Assembly (NCBI RefSeq): GCF_027943255.1
Contig: NC_072893.1
Location: 83,893,784-83,957,783, forward strand
Direction: 5' to 3'
Length of the DNA stretch: 64,000 nt
From: Anastrepha obliqua
Lineage: Eukaryota; Arthropoda; Insecta; Diptera; Tephritidae
Both the position numbers and the translations under genes were made by a program. Below the pieces are notes generated by a model that ran no database searches, was not told where the DNA came from, and saw only the letters and a list, made by a program, of their open reading frames with translations. Shown piece by piece: positions 12,277 through 24,351 of this stretch (position 1 is the first letter of the stretch; each line of letters opens with the position of its first letter).

Positions 12277-13738
12277 CTTACTTACTTACTTAGGTGGCCA
12301 TAACAACCCGTTACCGAGTTACGGCCGACCTCACTAGCTCTCTCCAGACGCTTCTGCTCCGCGCGCGCCTTCTCCAATTCTGTACACCAAGCGAGCATAG
12401 GGTTTCCTCCACCTGGTCTTTCCACCGGAGCAATGGTCTTCCTCTACGTCGGCTCCCTTGGACTTCGCCCTCGAACACCTTTTTTGCGGGAGCTTCTTCA
12501 TCCATACGCACAACATCCACGCAGGCGTTGGATGGCGATGCGTTGAACTACGTCAATGTCGGCGTACAGCTCATACAGCTCGTGGTTCATTCTTGAACGG
12601 TAGTCTTCGCCAACGCGCACAGGACCGAAGATCTTACGAAGAACTTTTCTCTCGAACACCCCAAGAGCGGCTGCATCGCTTTGCCTCTGCGCCATAAAGC
12701 AACACGGGTATGATGAGCGTCTTGTAAAGTGTCAGTTTGGTCATGCGAGAGAGGGCTCGACTACTCAATTGCTTACTTAACCCATAGTAACACCTATTAG
12801 CAAGAGTGATTCTCCGTTTGATCTCCAGGCTGATATCGTTGTTGCTGTTAACGGCGGTGCCAAGATAAATAAATTCTAGCACAACTTCGAAAGTATAGTT
12901 GTCCGCAATGACGTGCGTTCCTACACGCCGTGTGTTCCGCGTTGTAGACAGCATATACTTTGTTTTACCCTCGTTCACTGCCAGACCCACTCGTGATGAT
13001 TCCTTCTCGATAGCAGAAAACGCAGCCGTGACATCTCGCTTACAACGGCCGATAATGTCAATGTCATCGGCGTACGCAAGGAGCTGGACACATTTGTAGA
13101 AAATAGTGCCATTACGATGCACACCTGCATTTCGGAGCACCCTTCCATCACGAAGTTGAAGAGGTTGCATGACAGTGGATCGCCTTGTCTGAAACCTCGA
13201 ACGGTACTGAATGGCTCGGAGAGGTTATTTCCTACCTTGACGGAGCTGGTTGTGTTGCTCAACGTCATTCTGCAAAGCCGTATGAGCTTCGCTGGTATAC
13301 CGAACTCAGACATGGTGGCGTACAGGCAATCCCTTATCGGGCTATCCAACGCAGCTTTATAGTTGACAAAAAGATGATGGGTATCGACTTGCTTTTCATG
13401 GGTCTTTTCCAGGATTTGGCGTAATGTGAAAATCTGGTCGATGGTGGACTTACCACTTCTGAAGCCGCACTGATAAGGTCCGATCAGTGTGTTGGCAAAC
13501 GGCTTAAGTCTTCCACATAGGACGCTAGACAGGACCTTGTAAGCGATGGTTAGAAGACTGATGCCTCGGTAGTTGGTGCAGATCGTCGGATCACCCTTCT
13601 TCAGTACAGGACAAAGGACACTGAGATTCCAATCGTCGGGCATGCTTTCTGCTAGCCATATTTTGCAGATGAGCTGATGCATGCTCCCTATCAGCACATC
13701 GCCGCCAGTCTTGAACAATTCAGCGGGCAAGCAGTCAG
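12277..13738 (-). pseudogene. 5'-truncated non-LTR retrotransposon, RTE-like, frameshifted
   Basis: Minus-strand reading, starting at 13730, gives an RT with fingers and palm (YRGISLLTIAYKVLS, GFRQGDPLSCNLFNFVME; frame 13730-12975). It continues in another frame with the catalytic YADDIDIIGR box (13170-12634), then FERKVLRKIFGPVR (12695-12498), and ends with the C-terminal RRRGRPLLRWKDQVEE block (12520-12311). At least three frame changes make it non-functional. The 3' end carries a short TAAG tandem tail (12277-12292 on the plus strand), as in LINEs with microsatellite tails. The endonuclease part is absent. Clade placement is tentative. Confidence 0.8.
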
Positions 13739-14040
13739 AAATTATGTTTTGTGGATTTATTTTTTCGGTTCATATGCGATAAGCTACGATACACCATGAG
13801 TGAAAAAAATGGTAAAAAAAACAGAAAAAGCAAAACAAATTGTTAAAGGATGCAAAAGAAGAGCACGAAAAATGGGTAACTTTGATGAAAAAATTAATAG
13901 TCTTATCATGCAAATTGTCAACAATTTTCAGAAGAAAAGAGATGATTTAAGAAAATCACAACAAAATAAAATAATCCTGATCATGTGGACTTGGACTTTT
14001 AAACACATATGCATCGAAAATATAATCCACAATATTGAAA
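13739..14040. other. A-rich spacer between LINE and Helitron
   Basis: A lysine-rich plus-strand frame (13800-14120) is A-rich and matches no family I know. It may be the left part of the adjacent truncated Helitron. Confidence 0.3.
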
Positions 14041-14638
14041 AAAAAACATGTTTTAAAATCTCAGAATACCATAATTACAATCATGTTTATTACAGTACAA
14101 ATGCCAAGACAATCAGGTAATCATATTGGTCGTTCGACAAATAATAATAGGCGCATGAGAAATGCCCGGAATAACGCGACATCAGAAGAACGTCAAGAAC
14201 AAAATGAAGTAGTCAAACGATTGATGAATAATGTTATCCACGCAACTATTTTAATTGGCAAATTCAAGAATGAAGACGTTCTAATACCAAGAATTCCAAT
14301 GATTCCACCTGAATTGCCATTTGAATTCAAGCGTTTGCAACTGCCCATTCGTTTAGCATTTGCAATAACTATCAATAAATCACAAGGGCAAACTTTAGAA
14401 ATATGCGGGAAGAATTTAGAAGAACCAGTATTCACCCATGGTCAACTATACGTTTGCTGTTCACGTGTTGGGAAGCCAACAACATTATATATTTACTCAA
14501 AAACGAATAGAAAAACAAAAAATTTTGTTTATGCCAAAGCGCTTGAATAAAGAATAAAGAAATAAATTATATGAAAAACATATCTTTTCTGTTCTATTCT
14601 ATTTTAGTGTGCCCAGCGAAGCGGGCCGCGTTTGCTAG
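14041..14638 (+). mobile_element. Helitron 3' portion with fused N/C-terminal helicase ORF
   Basis: An open frame starting near 14101 (MPRQSGNHIGRSTNNNRRMR) resembles the amino end of insect Helitron Rep/helicase proteins. It then passes directly into the PIF1-type helicase C-terminus (AFAITINKSQGQTLEICG, FTHGQLYVCCSRV), ending at 14550. Everything between, including the Rep HUH and most helicase motifs, is deleted in frame. The element ends with a short hairpin GCCCAGCGAAGCGGGC and CTAG at 14635-14638, followed by T, as expected of a Helitron 3' end. The 5' terminus was not found. Confidence 0.8.
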
Positions 14639-15188
14639 TACATATATATATTATATTTCTAAAATTAATTTACACCACTTTGATGGAGATGAGCACTAAC
14701 CGGTAAAGCGAGCTGTGTGCACGTCATAAAACTTATACATGCATATATATACCCCATAGTGAATTAATAAATTTTGAAATACACTTTACTAGCTAAAAAA
14801 CTTTACTATATGTACAAAAAAAAATTATACATATTATCATCACATCTACGAGCCAAGGGGGTCAAAATACATACATTATATCAATCAATAATCAAAACAT
14901 CAAACCTAATCTACATACAGAACGCTAAACCATATTTTTCGCTAAGCGTGTGCCATATCGAAAAGGAGGCGCGAACGGGTTTTGAGAAAATAGAACAAAT
15001 TAGCCACAGATGCTCGTATAAGGTATTTAACGGCTATCGCATAAGCTACGACAACTCTAAATACATATATTAAATATTCTTGACATCAGCATAAGACAAA
15101 AGAAACCACATAGTGAGCCAGCTGCGAAAGTGCTATAATTCCGAAAAGAATTTAAAAAATGTGTATTAATTACGTCAAATGTTTATTT
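14639..15188. other. Spacer between two Helitrons, nothing recognised
   Basis: A 99-codon frame (14774-15073) is AT-rich without recognisable similarity. No terminal repeats seen. Confidence 0.35.
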
Positions 15189-15216
15189 TCTATACTAATA
15201 TTATAAAGAGGAAAAC

Positions 15217-15272
15217 TTTGTTTGTTTGTTTGTTTGTTTGTTTGTTTGTTTGTTTGTTTGTTTGTTTGTTTG
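15217..15272 (+). repeat. (TTTG)14 microsatellite in Helitron 5' end
   Basis: Fourteen uninterrupted TTTG units by count, placed about 30 bases inside the Helitron 5' terminus, where this family usually carries a shorter run. Confidence 0.9.
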
Positions 15273-15477
15273 TAACGAATAGGCTCAAAAACTACTGGAC
15301 CGATTTTAAAAATTCTTTCACCATTCGAAAACTACATTATCCACGAGTAACATGGATTACATTTTATTTTGGAAAAAAATAGGATTCCGTAAGATATTTG
15401 GATTTTTCGGACACAAACTGAAAAAAATCTTATATATAAAATAAAGTCAACTTTTTGTGTGCGCTCGCTAACCGGCC

Positions 15478-16580
15478 GTGTCTGCACCGAATTAAACCAA
15501 ACTTACACACATTGTTAAGAAGGTATTGAAGATGGTTTTCGTATAGTTTGGATACCTATTGGTGGATAGGGCTCGAGATATAGGTCAAAACGTGGACCCG
15601 GATAACCTTCGGATGTGTATGTACAATATAGGTATCAAATTGAAGCTGTTGGTGAATGCTTTAGTACAGAGTATTTTTCATGCCGCTCCGTGACTGGGGT
15701 CTCGAGATATAGGTCAAAACGTGGACCCGGGGAACCTTTGGTTGTGTATGTACAATATGGATATCAAATGAAAGCTGTTGATAAGTGCTTTAATACGGGG
15801 TAATTTTCATACCTATTGATGACTAGGGTCTGGAAATATATGCCAAAACGTGGACCCGCCGTGTCTTTGCACCGAATTAAATCAAACTTACACACATTGT
15901 TAAGGAGGTATTGAAGATGGTTTCCGTATAGTTTGGATACCTATTGGTAGATAGGGTCTCGAGATACAGGTCAAAACGTTGACCCGGGTAACCTTCGGAT
16001 GTATATGTACAATATGGGTATCAAATGGAAGCTGTTGGTGAATGCTTTAGTTCAGAGTATTTCCATCCGCTCCGTGACTAGGGTCTCGAGATAGAGACCA
16101 AAACGTGGACCCTAGAATGTGTTTGTACAATATGGATATCAAATGAAAGCTGTTGATAAGTGCTTTAATACGGGGTAATTTTCATACCTATTGATGACTA
16201 GGGTCTCGAAATATATGCCAAAACGTGGACCCGCCGTGTCTTTGAACCGAATTAAACCAAACTTACACACATTGTTAAGTAGGTATTGAAGATGATTTCC
16301 GTATAGTTTGAATACCTATTGGTAGATAGGGTCTCGAGATATAGGTCAAAACGTGGACCCGGGTAACCTTTGGTTGTGTATGTACAATATGGGTATCAAA
16401 TGAAAGCTGTTGATAAGTGCTTTAATACGGGGTAATTTTCATACCTATTGATGACTAGGGTCTCGAAATATATGCCAAAACGTGGACCCGCCGTGTCTTT
16501 GCACCGAATTAAACCAAACTTATGCACATTGTTAAGTAAGTATTGAAAATGGGTTTCGTAAAGTTTGGTTGTAATTCGGA
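15478..16580 (+). repeat. Tandem array of about 380-bp units inside the Helitron
   Basis: Units start at GTGTCTNNGCACCGAATTAA near 15478, 15859, 16236 and 16492. The first two are about 380 bp, the third is shortened to about 256 bp and the fourth is partial. Each full unit contains two diverged sub-blocks with GGTCTCGAGATATAGGTC and GGTATCAAATGAAAGCTGTT. The array appears to have grown by unequal exchange within the element. Confidence 0.85.
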
Positions 16581-17356
16581 GCAGTGGCAACGGGTACAGC
16601 GTTCTTTTGAGCCAGCCATAATGTCGCTTACTTTTTTAACGCTTGGGGCGGAACTGAACTGTCAAATTGACAGTGTGAGTTACAATGTGTCAATATTTCT
16701 TTCTGATTTGGATGCCATAAGGAAAAAACGTAAGTGCAACATGTAAAAATTGTTTGTGAATTTTTTTGGAGTGGATTTTGCAACAGTGAATAATTTCTTA
16801 CGAAATTTGAGAATTTAATGTGAAATCCGAATGAAATTATGTGTTCGTGGAAAAAACAATTTTTTTCGTTTTTTGTTTTTTTGAAAAATATAAATGGATA
16901 ATGGTTAAAAAAGCTCCAATGCTTAATAAAACATAGAAATTGAAACGAAAAATTCATGGATGATCAGGAAAAAAGACGATTGTTTATTCATATGCGTTGA
17001 TTTGAAATTTAAAAACAATATTCTTTTGACCTGATTTTCAATTTATATTTTATATTTACTCAAAAACAAATATTTAGAAAAACAAAAAATATTGTTTATG
17101 CCAAAGCGCTTGAATAAAGAATAAAGAAATAAATAATATGAAAACCATATATTTTCTGTTCTAAACCATATCTATTCTATTTTAGTGTGCCCAGCGAAGG
17201 GGGCCGGGTTTGCTAGTAAGCAATAAACTGAATTTCTTCTCCACCCACTGGAATTAATTCACATTTCGACTCTCTTTATTGCAAATTGCATTACGTTTGT
17301 TAAGATTGTCTATTTTTGTTTGACAAATATTGTTATCAAGGGTTTGGAGAGTAAAG

Positions 17357-17545
17357 TACAAGGTAGCGCAAAATTAAACACCCTAGCGGAAGATATATTT
17401 TTTGCGAAAGAGGTCGTGCGTCAGTCATATTTGACACTTGTGAACACAGCTGCAGTACACTCGTACAAACAGACAGGCAATAGATCGCTTTACGGTCCAA
17501 ATAAAGATATCGATCGCTCCAAATCATTTTTTTATTTAGTTATTA
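17357..17545 (-). mobile_element. MITE copy, GGTGGCGCAAAATTAA family, degraded
   Basis: It starts with AAGGTAGCGCAAAATTAAAC, and its interior (CAGTCATATTTGACACTTGT, ACAAACAGACAGGCAATAG) matches the reverse orientation of the family body. The distal terminal repeat is not recognisable. Confidence 0.5.
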
Positions 17546-17547
17546 AA

Positions 17548-17960
17548 AAAGCTCAATAAAGTCACAAAATATCTCGGCATGCATCTTGATAGCAAACTTA
17601 CATGGAAAACCTATATTTTCATCAAACGGAAGGCTCTATTAATAAAACTCAGAAGCTTATATTGGTTACTACATCGAAATTCTCATGTTTCTCTCGAAAG
17701 TAAGTTCTCACTTTACTCAGCTATCTTGAAACCGAGGGGGCACTGAAGCTAACTCAAAAATCGAAATACTTCAAAGACTCCAGTCGAAAACACTCAGAAT
17801 GAACTCAAACGCCCCTTATTATATCACAAATGCACAAATTCATCGTGATCTCAAAGTACCTACAATAATTGAAGAAATTAGAAAATATGCCACATCATCC
17901 ATCTCTCTACTCCAATCACACTCAAACCCCCTTGTCACATAAATAATTACAAGTCCTCTA
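17548..17960 (+). pseudogene. Jockey-clade LINE RT C-terminus
   Basis: A plus-strand frame reads VTKYLGMHLDSKLTWK and FSLYSAILKPRG, then IEILQRLQSKTLRMNSNAPY and INPUT-like IHRDLKVPTIIEEI blocks, matching the C-terminal third of jockey/BS-type polymerases. A short deletion follows the LKPRG block. From 17883 on it is the same sequence as 1-120, so this marks the left end of duplicated copy 2. Confidence 0.75.
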
Positions 17961-18990
17961 ACCTTCACCGGACTCAAGACTATATTATAATTTATCATAA
18001 AATTTGTAAATTTGTTGCATCATTGGGAGCATTCCATAAATATCTCTTAAATTATTTAAATACAATAGTTATAAAAGTAACAATATTATTTTATGTTTAA
18101 AAAACAGATCGCAATAAAAAAATAGAAAAAAAATTAAAAAACAAAATTGTATAATAGTATAAGCCCAACCGAAATCACACAATCGAGAAAGCAAATGACC
18201 TGGTATGATGTTCTTCAAAATATCTATTGACAACTAAAACTCATCCAGTTTCGCTACTAAGAACTTTTTTGACAAGCACCGGTACCTCAAAACAGTGCTG
18301 CTCAAATATATGTTCTGAGTAAATAACATATCAAACGGTGGACGGAGTCGTATCTCATGAAGTACACGAGAATTTTCGTTTGTCCAAACCTAGATATTTC
18401 GTTTGTTTGGACGTCCAGGAAATGGAAATTCGCCTTGTTGATCATGATGAATTCATCAAAATAAAATCAAGGATTTTGTTATTCAGCTGTAATAACTACT
18501 GAACATACGCCAGCGGCAACAGTTATTGAACCATCTGCATTTTCAAATCTTTGGTAAATATTCTTTAATAGAAGAGCCAAGAAATGAACAACCAATTGCG
18601 TTGCGTGTGCCCGTCGATGTTCACGACTTCTCCTCGACGTTGTACCATACAGTTTGGATGTTCTCAAGTGACCAACTGGTTAAATGCCATCCAGATGGTT
18701 TCCACCAAGTAGGCTATCCGGCTATTTTCTTCGAAACTCACCGGCGAATGATATCGCAATGCATTAAAAAAATTGTACCGCTATAGCTGCTGTTGTCGGA
18801 AGGATCCATCTCAATCTGGAAATATCAACTCGCATGCGATTTAAGTGACTCAAATTTTCACGAATCAGCGAAAAATGTGTGCGAAAAAACATCTTATCTG
18901 ACGAAGTGCTTTGAGCTATGTTAACGAAAAAAATGTTGCATAATTGAATCAGAAAACCTATCCGTACGAAATATTTAGTCGAATGTATAT
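17961..18990. repeat. Second copy of the unclassified duplicated repeat
   Basis: Matches 121-955 with a roughly 230-base additional block (about 18600-18840). It has no recognised coding content; a minus-strand frame at 18479-18667 shares its end with 623-838. Confidence 0.5.
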
Positions 18991-19686
18991 AAAGGGTATT
19001 TCAAAAGTGACGCCTCCATGTCAGTAATGAGAAATTCCTAGACGGTATATTTTTTATGTCATCTTAGACATTTGTCAAGCAGACATATGCACAATTTTAC
19101 ACGATAGAACAACGCATTAAAATGATTGAGACATTCGGGTCGAGATGCTGAACTCAATGTTGCGCGAGTCCTTGTAAAAGGTTTTCCAATAACAGGTGTT
19201 ATCTATCGCCATCGAGAGATGATTAACGATTATTTATGGCTGGAATTGGATAGTATTGATTTGAACAACGTTTATTTTCAACAAGACGGCGTTACGTGCT
19301 ACACAAGCAACGAAACCGTGTTATCTCTCGAAGAGCTGATCACAATTGGCCACCGAGATCTTGTGATTTAACATCTTGTGACTTTTTTCTTTGGGCCGTG
19401 TGAAAGAGAAGGTCTACGCCAACAGCCCAGGATCCATTCAAGACCTCAAAGATGGAATTCGTGAGGCTATCGAGGACATAGGGCAGCCACTTTCGGTTAT
19501 GGAAAATTTCAAGAAAAGGATATTGCCCTGTAAGTGTGGTCGTGGTGGTCATTTGCCTGATATTGTTTTCCACTATTAACGGCATACCTTCGTCTTTATA
19601 ATGAAATAAACATCCGATCATTTATATTAAAAAATATCATTTTTCTTTGAATAACAAAATAACACCTCTTATTAGAAACCCCGTTA
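18991..19686 (+). mobile_element. Mariner-like element with internally deleted transposase
   Basis: The left end AAGGGTATTTCAAAAGTGAC sits next to TATA and a related terminal repeat lies at the right end near 19680. The coding remnant jumps from the N-terminus (about 19120) straight to the catalytic core: YRHREMINDYLWLELD, then FQQDGVTCYTS with the second catalytic aspartate. After that it is frameshifted through the C-terminal half to HLPDIVFHY near 19577. The first catalytic region is missing. It is a longer version of the MITE at 956-1205. Confidence 0.7.
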
Positions 19687-20087
19687 TACAGTATTGGCCA
19701 AAACTAAAGCACCCCCCTAATGGCATTTCAAATAATGTCAAATAACTCAACAAAACAACATCGAATATTACTTACTTTTACACCTTGTTTCTTCTTATTA
19801 TCTTGGTGATTAATAAACATAACAAAAAATGTTCAACATTTCTTATATTAAAAATTAAATTTAAAAAGACTAGTATGTAACCCCCGAAAATCGGGTGGAC
19901 TTTTTTCCCACGGAAAGTAAACAGCATATGTGACACTTTTATATATTAAAAGTTATGATGATTAGAAAAGTGTATATTTTTATTCATATGTAATATGTAA
20001 GAACTTATGCATATAACATTTTTAAAATTTTTTTCAGTTAAATCAGTATTTTTTTTTTAATTACTTCATTATAAACTACATTCAAAG

Positions 20088-20405
20088 TCAAGTTTTCGTT
20101 ATTGCCCATTTGAACTCGTATATTTTCCCAGGATCTAACCCAACATAAAGTTGGCCGTGAGCAAAGCAATTTAAATGAAGCCCCACCCTTGATAATGTTT
20201 GCCCCTGGGCCTTATTTATTGTTATGGCGAAGGCTATTATAATGGGAAATTGGCGGCGCTTCAACGTAAAAGGAAGTGTGGTTTCGCTCGGCTGCAAATT
20301 TATACGACGCAATAGAAATCGCCTTCCCTGAGCCTCTCCGCATAACACTTCCGATGCATTTGTTTTATGATAAGTCGTGTGCCATTCACCAACAGAATTA
20401 TACAA
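20088..20405 (-). pseudogene. Helitron PIF1-like helicase C-terminal relic
   Basis: The minus-strand frame includes LQPSETTLPFTLKRRQFPI, then AFAITINKAQGQTLSRVGLH and FAHGQLYVGL, the last helicase motifs of Helitron/Helentron proteins. The region before and after is noncoding, and no Helitron end was seen nearby. Confidence 0.7.
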
Positions 20406-20856
20406 TTCTTTTTTTTGCCATTCGTAAAATTTCTTGGATTTGCAAAAGTAAAAATTTTTATTTAACAGATCTTTACGTTTTAAAAAATTTTAAGAAGAAT
20501 AGTAAAAAAAATGTTCAAAGTTCATATCCATATATGATTTGATAATGGCTGCATACATAAAAATATACATGTACACACATAGAATGCAATACAAAGAAAG
20601 AAAAAAACACTTAAAAATGTATATCTGTGTCAAAAAGTTCGTTGATTTGATGGGTAATAGTGTTTTTTTAAATGGCGTTGGGCATCGTCTATTATTATAA
20701 AATTTGTCTGAGAATAGCCCAAATACAGTTTACCTTTGAAATAGTATCAAATAAATAACTAATTTGTCTCTCTCTCCTCATTTTTTAAAACTATTTAAAA
20801 TTTTGAGTTTTGCAAAAAGGATCAAACGCACACAAAATTTTTAAATACATACATAC

Positions 20857-21546
20857 TAGGGTGGTCCAAAAAAAATTTGTATGCTGCCGCCCCCCAAAAT
20901 AGTAAAGAATGAAAAATAAAAAGACCCGTATTTTTTTTTTTTTAATCAGACCATATTTAATGGTGCCGCCGGGGCTTTGAAATATCCCATGTATTTTGCA
21001 TGGGAAAAAAATACTTTTTCGTAGATTTCATGTAAAAACCTGGAAAATGAATATATTTTAACCGGATAACTCAGTTTCTCTTCATAATTGGTCAGGGAAT
21101 AACAACCAATTATGAAATAATTAATTTTTTTTGTATTAACTATTTTTTATAGATATCATAAAAGTAATATAAAATATTGTTTTTCGATTTTTTCTTAGAT
21201 TTTCGTTTTATGGGGGCTTTTTGGGGTTCTATAAAAAATAGTTAATACAAAAAAATTAATTATTTCATAATTGGTTGTTATTCCCTGACCAATTATGAAG
21301 AGAAACTGAGGTATCCGGTTAAAATATATTCATTTTCCAGGTTTTTACATGAAATCTACGAAAAAGTATTTTTTTCCCATGCAAAATACATGGGATATTT
21401 CAAAGCCCCGGCGGCACCATTAAATATGGTCTGATTAAAAAAAAAAAAATACGGGTCTTTTTATTTTTCATTCTTTACCATTATGGGGGGCGGCAGCATA
21501 AAAATTTTAATATAAATTTTTTCCCATGCATTTTTGGACCACCCTA
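20857..21546. mobile_element. Foldback (long inverted repeat) element with 8-bp target duplication
   Basis: About 290-base arms are nearly perfect inverted copies around a loop of roughly 100 bases (about 21150-21240). The tips are TAGGGTGGTCC and its complement. Both sides are flanked by ATACATAC (20849-20856 and 21547-21554), an exact 8-bp duplication as produced by hAT-type transposases. No coding capacity. The element lies inside the Tc1-like composite and is among its younger residents. Confidence 0.85.
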
Positions 21547-21554
21547 ATACATAC

Positions 21555-23463
21555 GTTTATATATTGTAGTTCAATTGTACCATATATGAACGAAAACAAA
21601 AGTGGATGCTTCTACCATTCATATCCAATACGTGACGTTTCAAACATTTATCACTTACTTACTCTATTTCTCCACTTAAAGTAGGAACTCTTCTACGAAC
21701 TCTTCTTGGTCGTCCTCTAGGCATATTTTAAAATTAAATTTGGATGTACTTTTTTCTTAAAATAAATTCTATTTTGCGTCTGTCCAAAACTCTTTCTAAT
21801 TTGCACTGTTACCGTTGTTTTCAAGTCAATTGTCAATTCATACCAATTATTGCCATCACAACAAAATTTTGAAAAAAATTCGCAGCACCCGTTGGGACTA
21901 TGTTCATGAATACATATTTATTAGTAAAGAGAACAAAACAAAACAATTAAAGAGTTCTTTGCCCATAATATGCTGTGCTCATTAGAAAGAGAGCTAAACA
22001 AAGCAAACGTGCTCATATATATGCGTATCAAGAATGATAGAAGGAAGATTGCGCCCATCAGAGCGTACGTGACGTCACGTTTGCTGAGTTGTGCAGTATT
22101 GCCAACCATTTGCTCTTCGCAATAAATTTAGTGCTTTTTTATACCGAAAATGCGAAAATTTTCAAGTTTCGTATTTGATTCTTTTTTTTTAATTTAAAGC
22201 TACCGAAACTTTAATTTAAAAAAAAACTATATTATTAAACAAAAAAAGGTTAAAAAAGGTCACTCTGAGAAGATTTTAGTGCTAATGAAATTTTTTTTAC
22301 TCTTATAAAATTTGATAATTTGAAAGTGCAAATTTAATTTTTGGCTCCATTTAAGGTTATGCAAAAATATTAAATGCCTCTCTCTAACCTCTTCTTAAGA
22401 TTGAAAACCTTTTTACACATTTTAAAAAGCCTTTGAATTTATTGAATGCGAATTAAAACCATAGAGGTGTAATCGTTTCTTCCGGTCATCAATCCTTAGT
22501 GAGGCATAGGACATTAAGAGTTATATTCATTGTAAAAATAAACAAGAAAATACCAGAAAATACTAAAGAAACCATACTGACATTTTTACAAAAAGAGTAC
22601 CTTATCTAGTTACATAACTTCAAATATAGCAAAAAAGTCGTTCCCTTAACAAAAGAGTCTCGCTTAACAAAAAAACCTCATAAATTAAATTCTACATAAG
22701 CATAACACATTTATTTAAAAAAACGCACATTCTAAAGACAATTTGTCACGCATACAAAGTTCTTTAAGTGATTCAATAAAAATTTGTTGTGTTATTTTCT
22801 TTGAATGGGCATTTTAGTGCGTTTTTATATCAAAAGCTAGGCAACACTGCAGTAGCGAGAGAGAGATTTGACTGCCGAAAGCAGAAGAACACCAACAACA
22901 CCTGCAATCGCAGGCAATGCCACCAGATGTTAAAAAAAAGTAAAGCTTAATAAAACTGAGTGAATTATTTGAATAATTATTAAAAAATGTATATTTTACA
23001 AAATTATAAACATGACATTTTAATTAGAACAGCTAGAAAAATGTCATGAAGAAAGAACTAAAACTCCGAGACTAAATAACAAAAAAAATGCTAAATCAAG
23101 TTACGAAAATGGTAATCTGGTCATACTGGAGCTAAAATCACGCAACTAGTTGTCAAATTCGCTGAGCGCAAAGTAACGGGACCACGATAGGCGCCATCTC
23201 ATTATTCTTTCCATCATGTATGCGTATATTTGTGTGCCATCCCGCTTTGCATAGACATCGCTGTTATCAATATGAAAATTTTGATAACTTTACACGCAAA
23301 TATTTCATGAACAAATTAACCAATTTTAATTTTTATAATTTTCCGGAAATATGCTCATCAAAACCTTTCTTCTGATATATATTTCATATCTATACATATT
23401 GTAGTTTAGTCAGAATAAGCGCCATGTTTTAAAATAATACTATAGATTAATATTATTCAAAAC
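21555..23463. other. AT-rich interior of the Tc1-like composite, nothing recognised
   Basis: Long A/T runs and no recognisable coding segment, RNA gene or terminal repeat. A short GC-richer part near 22840-22930 has no identified feature. Confidence 0.35.
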
Positions 23464-24351
23464 TTGTCTGGACAAAACTAAAGCACCCCCCATTAAAAGC
23501 ACCCCCCATTAAAAAATAATTGTTTTTATTCTTCAGTATTTTGTACTAAACCCATTATTTTTGATAACTTCAGAACATCTTTTTAGCATAGAAGATATTA
23601 GGTTACTAATAATTTCCGGAGAAATGTTGTACCAGACTTCTTTAACCGCTTCAAACAGGGCTTCCTTTGTGCTGCAATTTTCCCTATTAATTTTCGAATT
23701 TACAATCTCCCACAAATTCTCAATGGGATTGAGATCGGGAGATTGAGCTGCCCAGTCTAAGACCTCTAAAGCATTTTGCTGTAACCACGTTTTACAGTGC
23801 CTAGAGGTATGCTTCGGCTCATTATCCTGTTGGAACCTCCATCTCAGTCCGGCCTCCACTGCTCGTCTTCTCATCGTTCTAGAACTTACCGGCAAACTTA
23901 AATCAATTTTTATTTGTTCAGAAGAGACTGTGGGATCACTCTGAATTTTTCTTTTAATCGTGGAGTCGTCTTGTCGTGTAGTCTTTCGTGACCTTTCTCC
24001 ACTATGGATTGGAGAAATAGAACCCGTTTGTTCAAATTTTTTTATAAGTCGCGATATTACACTTCTATTTATTGAATATTTTTCACTAATTTTGTGTCGC
24101 GATAAACCACTTTGCCAATCACTTATTATTTTATTTTTAAATTCATTTGAATACGCATTTCTGGCAATATTTGCTGATTTCCCGTATGAAATGTTTTATC
24201 CTACTAAATCCGCACGTGTTTTGCACAAATTATTCTAACGAACTTTGACTCAGCTTTAAATACCGTTAGGAAGAGAAATTAACTTAAAAACAACAAAACA
24301 AAGCCGTAGTTAAGAAAAAAAATGTGGGGTGCTTTAGTTTTGACCATTCAG
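23464..24351 (-). mobile_element. Tc1-like element, internally deleted transposase
   Basis: Inverted ends GGACAAAACTAAAGCACC (left) and the complement of GGTGCTTTAGTTTTGACC (right). The minus-strand transposase starts near 24190 with a paired-type helix-turn-helix region (KYSINRSVISRLIKKFEQTG). At VEAGLRW it jumps straight to FQQDNEPKHTSR with the second catalytic aspartate, then WAAQSPDLNPIENLWE with the third acidic residue, ending at 23533. The deletion removes the first catalytic aspartate, so it cannot move itself. The left end has a duplicated AAAGCACCCCCCATT block. Confidence 0.8.

Larger units (their letters stand above)
15189..17216 (+). mobile_element. Non-autonomous Helitron with both termini
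   Basis: The left end begins TCTATACTAATATTATAAAG and runs into a TTTG array and ACTACTGGACCGATTTTAAA, the 5' end characteristic of a widespread insect Helitron family. The right end shares about 150 bases with the Helitron at 14041-14638, including remnants of the helicase C-terminal codons. It finishes with the hairpin and CTAG at 17213-17216, followed by T. No intact protein is encoded; the interior is mainly a tandem array (15478-16580). Confidence 0.85.

Noticed and set aside
13800..14120. Lysine-rich 106-codon frame as a possible gene
   Set aside because: Composition reflects A-rich DNA and it overlaps the start of the truncated Helitron; no domain recognised.
15179..15382. Frame encoding CLFV repeats
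   Set aside because: It is the translation of the (TTTG)n run at the Helitron 5' end, not a protein gene.
15478..16580. Regularly spaced repeats that could suggest a CRISPR-like array
   Set aside because: Units are about 380 bp, the intervals are themselves repeated, and the array lies between Helitron ends in a eukaryotic genome.
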